DNA of 64,000 nucleotides, taken from Zantedeschia hybrid cultivar. Lineage: Eukaryota; Streptophyta; Magnoliopsida; Alismatales; Araceae. The stretch lies in the NCBI GenBank assembly GCA_030544215.1, contig JARZZO010000013.1, positions 49,495,196-49,559,195 of the forward strand, in the 5' to 3' direction. Position numbers and translations under genes: made by a program. The notes under the pieces were generated by a model, which did no database searches, had not been told where the DNA came from, and saw only the letters and a list, made by a program, of their open reading frames with translations. The stretch's first letter is position 1. Every line of letters begins with the position of its first letter. This document shows positions 57,525 to 64,000 of this stretch, one piece after another.

Positions 57525-58603
57525 ATGACGGTGCCGGCGTTTGGGCGGGCGAAGCAGGTCACCGACCAGCTCGACGACAGGGTCAAGGCGCGCCTCCGAG
57601 GAGACAACGAGTACCAAATCCCTTCTGGGTGCACCAGCAGCGAGCACGGGGCTGACGACCTCTCCGGCTTCTTCCCTGGCTGTTGCTTCTTCTCCAACTA
57701 CGAGAGCTCAGATGGTGGCGACGAGGGACCTCGCGAGGACGAGGACGAGGACGAGCGACCGGCGGCGGATCTATCCGACGGCGAGGAACAACAGAGGACG
57801 AGGACGAGGGACCTCGCGAGGACGAGGACGAGGACGAGCGACCGGCGGCGGATCTATCCGACGGCGAGGAACAACAGAGCTGCTCTTTCTACGTCGTCCC
57901 CACAGAGGGGATGATCCGGGACCTCGTGAACCCCAGGGCTGCTTCCCCCGCGGAGGACCGCTTCAAGCGGTGCCTGGAGGCCGACGCGGTCGCGGCAGCG
58001 GCCAAGTTCGCGGGGTTGCGGACAAACCCCGCTTCGTTCAGGAGGGCGGTGATGGGATCCCTGAGAGAGACCGGCTACGACTCCGGGATCTGTAAGTCCA
58101 GATGGAAGAGCGGAGGTGGGGGCCTCGTCGCCGGAACCTACGAGTACATCGACGTGTTGACGTCGTCCACGATGGCGTCCCCGCAGCAGAGGTAACTCGT
58201 CGACGTGGACTTCGCGGGAGAGTTCGACATCGCGCGGCCGACGGTGGAGTACGCGCGGCTGGCAGCAGAGCTGCCGCGGGTGTCCGTAGGGAGGCCGGAT
58301 GCGCTGCGGGTGCTGCTGCGGGTGCTGGCCAAGGCGGCGAGGCGGTCGCTGCGGGAACGGGAGATGCACGTGCCGCCGTGGCGGAGGAGCCGCTACTTGC
58401 AGGCGAAGTGGCTCGGCCCCCACCGCCATACCGTCAACTTCTTTTCCTCCTCCCCCTCCTCGTCGTCGTCGACGGCCGCCGCCGCACCAGAGCTGCCCGC
58501 TGCGGCTCCTATCGCGCCGGCGCGGGGGGAAGTCAAATGCCGGTTCGTCGGCTTCGATGCGGCATCATCTCCGGCGATCGTGCCGACGGCGAGGATGATC
58601 TAG
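57525..58603 (+). pseudogene. DUF506 family, copy 4 (pseudogene)
   Basis: Starts MTVPAFGRAKQVTDQLDDRV and is the most diverged of the four. In the acidic stretch a 77-bp segment (57720-57796) occurs again at 57803-57879. The 83-bp shift is not a multiple of three, so the frame is lost. Further on TAA at 58194-58196 stands where the others have a Tyr codon before the core (R-Y-LVDV). The core VDVDFAGEFDIARPT and PPWRRSRYLQAKWLG remain readable, and the end is PTARMI. The TAA overlaps AGGTAACT, which looks like a splice donor, but coding similarity continues directly across it, so nonsense is the simpler reading. Confidence 0.8.
57720..57879. repeat. Tandem duplication inside DUF506 copy 4
   Basis: Two identical 77-bp units separated by GACGAG (offset 83 bp). 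The units are themselves rich in GAGGAC triplet repeats, which probably promoted slippage or unequal exchange. Confidence 0.9.
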
Positions 58604-59164
58604 ATGGATCCGACCCAATTAATTATATATTACTGAAGTATAAAATAATAATTTTACTAATTTAGTAAAATATTAGTTAATACTGTGAGAGTAAAAAACC
58701 TATATAACTTAATTTTAAGACGCAAGGAGTAGTTTAAGGTGGCAGATGTTGATTGTGTGTATCTTATGCTGATGTGGACGCATTGTGGATAAGGTGGCTA
58801 AAGATGAGTTGTAGCAGTTGCAAAAAGGAAAATAAAGAAAAGTAAAAAGTTTTTCAGTTTTTAAACCCTGTACATAGTTCTATTTGAAAATAAATTATTG
58901 TAACTTGTGTGTTTACAGTTTTTTCTGTGCTCCAAATTGTGTATTTACAGTCACTATCAAAACTTGTTCTTGTTTAGAAAATAAGTCTTTCTAATTAAGA
59001 TGTAAATAGATGATCATGAGGACTAAAAAATTCTTAAACCTTAAGTTTGTGTTTTTTTGGCCATTGAACTTTAAGTTTAATTGCGCCTCAGACTAAATAT
59101 ATAATGATGATTACTTCCTACATCTGCAGATATGTAACTGGCTAATTTCTGGTCATTCTTATAT

Positions 59165-59347
59165 GAACTGAGATCCTCTATGTTCAAGTTTAGATTGGAC
59201 TCAGTCAGTAAAGAGAGGGGGGAGAGGAGCCAAACATTTCCAAAATCCATCTCACTCATGTCCCCGTGATCTCAAAATTTTGACCTCCCTCCCTCTCTCT
59301 TTATTAACTGAGTCCAATCTGAACTTGAATGTAGAGAATCTCAACTT
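59165..59347. mobile_element. Mutator-like MITE, member C
   Basis: 183 bp with inverted ends (TTTAGATTGGACTCAGT on the left, TTCAGATTGGACTCAGT as the inverse of the right). 9-bp TSD TTCTTATAT at 59156-59164 and 59348-59356. Inside it has GAGAGGAGCCAAACATT, as in member B. Confidence 0.85.
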
Positions 59348-59497
59348 TTCTTATATACACCTCCCATAATGACTACAGTTTAACAAAACACGTGCTGAGG
59401 ACTCGTCGCCAAAAGACTGTCCATTGGTTGGGAAGCTAGTTTTATCCTTTTGATTAAAGCAGGCAACATATGGTTGAAGTAAACATTGAATCTATAT

Positions 59498-59730
59498 GAA
59501 CCAGCTGCCTATCTCTCTTTCCAAAATGAGGTCTCAGGTTCAATCTTGGTTGGGACCTAAAAATCTCTCAACTTTACAGTCTTGGTGCTGTTGAGATATT
59601 TATCTCCTAGTCTGTGAGATTATCTCTAAAATATTAGAGAAAATCTCGGGTTCCGGATTGGAATCCTGATTTTGTAAATAGTTGTATATACTTGGCCTTT
59701 GAGCCACATCCAAAAAAGGAAAAAAAAAAA
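59498..59730 (+). mobile_element. SINE with poly(A) tail and long TSD
   Basis: 233 bp, starting GAACCAGCTGCCTATCTC and ending in an A-run. ACATTGAATCTATAT is repeated on both sides (59483-59497 and 59731-59745), up to 17 bp if the A-run is counted. A box-B-like GGTTCAATCTT near 59538 fits a tRNA-derived promoter. It has no coding frame. Confidence 0.75.
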
Positions 59731-60246
59731 ACATTGAATCTATATACGTATGCCGAACAAAGCCAACATTCATCTTAAAACCAACCATAATCCTCATCCT
59801 ATTATTAAATTGTGGTTAATTCATATTTTGTAAACTTTGAGACACAATAATAATTATGACATATATCGACTAACCCCAAATTCTAGAGGATTCTCTTCCT
59901 AATCCCTTATCAACGCCACCAAGCTCTACTTAAGGGTGGATGATTATTTATATTATTTAGAGTACCGACCAATAATTTGACACCATCTAAAGATTGCGCC
60001 TCGTCAGCATTATCCCTCTCCCCACCCCCATTGTCAACATCCAGATACCGTACGAAAAGGATGCGGGAAGGGGAGTGGCGAACGCCCTAGCAAGCAAGAG
60101 TTATGCTCCTCCTCGTGGGGTGTATAATTAATCGAGAATAACTTGTTGGATCACATGACTGAGTTATAATGGGCTGTCCCGGCTTGTTTTTTCATGTATA
60201 CAGTCGTATATGATTTTACGTCCTGTATTAAATACATCTTGACATC

Positions 60247-60373
60247 AATAAAAAAATTTAAACTTTTTATGTTCTCGAGAGTGTCAGGATGCTCTCGTGA
60301 TCATCAAGATGTTCTCGAGAGTATCCATCTTGACACTCTAAAGAGCATAAAAGAAAATTTAAATTTTTTTATT
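60247..60373. repeat. 127-bp foldback hairpin
   Basis: AATAAAAAAATTTAAA at the left is matched by the inverse of the right end. The arms (about 45 bp, including GAGTGTCAGGATG and its inverse CATCTTGACACTC) leave a short centre. This could be a small MITE or a hairpin RNA source. Confidence 0.65.
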
Positions 60374-60889
60374 GTTGTCGGGGCGCAATTAATACGGGAC
60401 GTGAGATCATGTGTGACTGTACACATAGGAGAGTGAGACAAGATGACTCATTCCAACTCAACCATATGTGGTACAACAAGTCATTCTCTAATATTAATCA
60501 GATCTTTCTTGATGTTAGCAGTATGGTTTTTAAACGTTTCATGGGCCAACTTCACTGGCCCACAAACGTGTAAAACGTTGATGATCTTCTGGTCATTGTT
60601 CTACTGGCCCGAGGCCATGCCGAAGGGGCACTCCCTAACTCAGGGGCCATAAGCGCACGCGGTGCACATCTGCCGTGTAGTCAAGGGGAGCATCTTTACC
60701 TGACGCCTGGGCACCAAAAGGTCTGTGTCTCGGGACAGGTTCATCCTTACGGTAATAAAAGCTGTAAGTTTTAAGTCTCACCTCTCGTGATTGTGCAGAA
60801 ATAAAACCTAATTCACAATTTCTTAGAATTTATGTTCATGTTTTTCTTATGAATGATGGGATCGCTGAGATGAATATTATTCTTGAGAT

Positions 60890-61060
60890 GAGATCTTTGA
60901 GTTCAAGTGGCGTAGTGATCAGATATTTACAAATATATATATAAGACCCAGGATCGAATCTGAACAAAGTTTGATTTTTTCGTTTAAGTAGGCGAGAGTT
61001 TTGTACATGGTCGATAGTTTTATCTAATCGGACGATTGTTTCAGGTTCGAACCTATCTCC
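60890..61060 (+). mobile_element. Possible SINE fragment
   Basis: Box-A-like TGGCGTAGTGA (about 60910) is followed by box-B-like GGATCGAATCT (about 60953), and another GGTTCGAACCT lies near 61030. No poly(A) end or TSD was found. Confidence 0.3.
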
Positions 61061-61199
61061 AAGGAAATAATCCAACAAATAAGAAGATAGATAATCCCAT
61101 AGCAAATATAAACTAATGACATAGGAGTTCTTAGGTTCCAATAGACTCAAACTTGAGACCTCCCCAACGGAAGACAAGGGTAGGCACCTTTATATTATC

Positions 61200-63640
61200 C
61201 CCACTATAGAAGTTTTGTTAAATACATCCGAATAAAAGGTACGTCATGCCTCGTCAACACATCGAGACACCATGCCAAGGTCACTTCCCTATCTCCACAT
61301 GACCCATCCTTGGATGGGATCATTTCAGAGGAAAAGGGATTCTTCACAATCTCCAACAGCAAGATATCACACTAACAGTGGAGGGATGCTAGCATATCAC
61401 GTCCTCTTATTTGCTTTTGCAACTCAAAAGGATAAGTGTCACATAGATACTTATTGAGTTATTATTAATTCTCCAAGATGTGAATATCTTAAGAATACAT
61501 GTGAAACTTGTCTTTTATGAGTAGTAAAAATGTATGATAAAAAACGATATGATAAGAAGTTATGGCATTTTAATATTTTTCTTATCCGTGTGGACTCTAG
61601 GGATAAGCTGTGAGCAATTTTTCTCTCAGTTCTACCTCAGCCTCTTTCATGACTTGCAAGTAAGAAAACCGCTTACAGTCTATTGCTGGCTATCAATTAT
61701 CATTTCTTTTTTAAGTGAGTAATCACACTCTGATACAGTGGCTTGCACACTAGCATGAGGAATGGAAAGATTCTTGAGTACAAAAATGCCACTAAAGTAT
61801 ATTTAGGTATCAGAAAAGTGAGTGATATAAGAGTTTATTGAACTAACACCTTTTCGTTTGACACGTATAAAAAAGATATTATCATTCAATGCATGGTTGG
61901 ATATCTAATTATATTACAATAAATAGAGGGATATTTTTGGCATTTTAAGAGTCAAGAACTTGTGTTACTCACGTTCCATGTTACAATATTGTACCATAAT
62001 TCAACATCCAAGATCTATCCGAAAGACTAGAGAAAAGTAATTAATTTGTTGTTTGGGTTAAAAAATTGAATCAGATATACTATCGCGGTGTGAAAATTTC
62101 TCTCTCTTAATCAGTTTTTTTGTCAAATATAGTATAAAATAAGACAACGAATAATTTTTACAAGGTTAAACATCCTTCCCAACATTTATTTAGTTGCCAA
62201 AATGAAACCGTATATATACCCTTTTCTGCAGAACTCAGTACGGAGTGTCATTAGGGGTGGTTGTTGGCTGTTTAAGACTGCAAGTCCAACCGAATTGGTA
62301 TAACCAAATGTAATTAGATAATTCTTACAGTTGTATATGTGGTAGCATGGCCTTGACATATATCTTTTACATGTCTAATTCTAGATGGAGTGAACCTTTC
62401 ATCTCAGTCTGACCTCACTCAATCTGAACAGTAGATTGAGTTGTTTGCAAGTCTATCTCATTCTTGTGATCTCTTATCTGATCTGTGTGCAAGGATGTTG
62501 AGTTATTTGAGTCTAGCAGCTGTTTTGATGGAAACATCATGGACTGAATTATTGAGTTTAAGATTTTACTTTTGAGAATCCCAACTCTTAGAAATTGGCT
62601 TATGATAATTGTACTCTAATTGAAAAAATAGTTATCTATCTAATGTTAAAAAGTGATTATTATTACGTTTATTTTTTTATAACCTATTTGAGTGTGTCGT
62701 TATTTTGTATTGTTATATATGTGAAGCTTGAAGTTGTCGTATTTTTTTTGAACTGAAAAGTTGGAATCCATTACTGTAACGCCTCCCTTACAAAAAAGAA
62801 ACTAGGCCCAGCCAAAAAGCAGCGTGAAGCCCCAACATGATGGTACATAAAAGAAAGGACAAGAGAACAAAGGCTCTCATAGCACCCAAAACTATTCATT
62901 CCTTGGCTTGGAGCCCAAGCAACAAGGTACAGTGTAACTAGCCTACCATTAGAACGCATAAAGCTCCATGGTCTAAGACCAATAGTGCGGGCCAAAGGAA
63001 ATGTACGCCCAGAACATCAGCAATAGCACCATCTCCAGCAATAGCTCCGACGAGCAAGGCAACAAGAAAGTTCTTAAGCAAGAACTGTGGCACTAAAGAA
63101 GACACAGGCCGCAGGCAATATCTTCACAGGCACCTCCAAGATGCAGCTACGACCCCCAAATCTACCAAAGGAGGAAGGCTGTGGGAGGCTCATTAGCAAC
63201 TCAAAAAGGAAAAAGGACATGGGTAGAGCCAGTGGCGGGGAAAAAGCTCCCAAAGCCCTGTGGACCTCCTCGACGTACAGTACGACCACTGTGATGAGCT
63301 TCTGAACTTCCAAAACGCTAACAGCACAAACGGCCACAATGGATGATGGCGGCATAAAACTTGGTGGAGAGGTCGGGGGAGGATAACAGGAAGGGAGCTT
63401 AGGATGAAGGTGGAGCACGGAAGGAATACACGAGGGGGCGAGCAAAAAAAGGTTGTAGGGAGTAGGGCTGTCAACGGGCCGGGCCAGCCCACGGGCTTCT
63501 GGGTCAGGTCAGACATGGGCTGCATTTCGGGCTGGCTTGTTGAGCCCGTGGGCCAAAATCAGGCCAAAAAAGGAGCCGACAGGCCAAGCCCGCCAGCCCG
63601 CAAGCCCAACTGCCACGAGTAGGGAGCCGGGTGCTACGAC
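61200..63640. other. Spacer, with a possible LINE 3' tail
   Basis: No gene is recognised. The T-run at about 62741-62748 followed by GAACTGAAAAGTTGGAATCC resembles the poly(A) end of a minus-strand LINE, but no RNase H or RT could be read next to it. At 63465-63610 there is GGGCC-rich sequence like that in foldback MITEs. Confidence 0.4.
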
Positions 63641-63716
63641 CCTCGCTTCATCGGAGGTGACGGCATCATGTGACAAAACCAGAGAAGGAAGGAAGAGGAG
63701 GAAGAAGAGCTTCTCG

Positions 63717-64000
63717 ATGGGTCTCAACGGCACGAGGGACAAAACGCTACTCTACGCCCACAAGTCCCACCCCTCCCCAAGCACCACCACCACCATCCCC
63801 ACCCCCACCCCCAATCCCCTGTCTCTGCCCACCACGCCAAGCCCCTCGCCGACGCGACTGCGGCCATGCCGCCGTCGCCCATGGCGGCTTCCTCGACGGC
63901 GACGAGATCCCGCTGGCGACTGCGGCGGCGTCGGCCCCCTGTGCGGCCGGATGGGAATACTGTACGGAGGAGCAGCTGGAAGAGCTACTGCTCCGCAACC
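63717..64000 (+). CDS. 5' end of a MIP1/RF298-like RING E3 ligase gene (partial, frame inconsistent)
   Basis: The last 45 or so codons before the window edge include GWEYCTEEQLEELLLRN. This is close to the conserved N-terminal GWGYCTEEQLE segment of plant MND1-interacting protein 1 and RF298/RF4-type putative ubiquitin ligases, which carry a C-terminal RING. That frame (from about 63868) has no ATG before the stop at 63658-63660. The only nearby start, ATG at 63717 (MGLNGTRDK, reminiscent of the family's MG start), is in another frame. A frameshift, a missed intron or a gene fragment would each explain this. The rest lies beyond the window. Confidence 0.45.
   Translation, partial: MGLNGTRDKTLLYAHKSHPSPSTTTTIPTPTPNPLSLPTTPSPSPTRLRPCRRRPWRLPRRRRDPAGDCGGVGPLCGRMGILYGGAAGRATAPQ

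Noticed and set aside
58190..58200. Splice donor (AGGTAACT) in DUF506 copy 4
   Set aside because: Coding similarity to the other copies continues directly after it in the same frame, so an intron would delete conserved residues; a Tyr-to-stop change is simpler.

Overview
This is nuclear DNA of a flowering plant, most likely a monocot. Host coding sequence is very GC-rich, spacer DNA is AT-rich, and the mobile DNA is typical of plants: a L1-type LINE, Ty1/copia, a Ty3/gypsy element of the Tat type with two RNase H domains, MITEs and a SINE. I cannot name the species. No tRNA, rRNA or organelle gene was recognised.

Host genes are few. Four related copies of a DUF506 (PDDEXK-like) gene are spread along the window. 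One on the minus strand is intact (3039-3983). Three are on the plus strand: a pseudogene at 43698-44659, an intact copy at 49257-50192 and a pseudogene at 57525-58603. At the right edge (about 63717-64000) is the broken or spliced 5' end of what looks like a MIP1/RF298-type RING ubiquitin ligase gene.

Positions 6691-38998 are one nest of mobile elements, and every level can be closed by its own target-site duplication (TSD). A full-length minus-strand LINE (about 6.2 kb of its own sequence, 11-12 bp TSD) was hit twice. A 2.4-kb solo LTR of the TGTAACGACC type landed in its ORF1 (TSD GGATG). A copia element (10812-34494, minus strand, TSD GGGGA) landed in the 8-nt gap between its ORF1 and ORF2. 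The copia element was then split inside its reverse transcriptase by a 14.4-kb Tat-type gypsy element (13443-27826, plus strand, TSD ACTGC). LTR divergence counted by eye agrees with this order: about 1.8% for copia and about 0.6% for the gypsy. The gypsy has open gag-pro and pol frames joined by a slippery A-run, so it may be recent and competent.

The rest (1-2.9 kb, 4-6.7 kb, 39-43.7 kb, 44.7-49.2 kb, 50.2-63.7 kb) is spacer with small elements: three members of one Mutator-like MITE family with 9-10 bp TSDs, a Tourist-like MITE, several foldback repeats, a SINE with a 15-17 bp TSD, microsatellites and degraded LTRs.

Three patterns do not follow from the ordinary annotation. (1) About 28 copies of a short dyad module (AAARGCGTC, 8-14 nt, GACGCSNTT) occur in two unrelated gypsy families. 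(2) Four hairpins in the copia leader share one apical sequence on basal stems that differ but still pair, with all C-A oppositions becoming G-U in the copia RNA sense. (3) A paired-stem tandem repeat in the solo LTR shows a compensatory change and shares the core GGATAGCAC with those copia hairpins.
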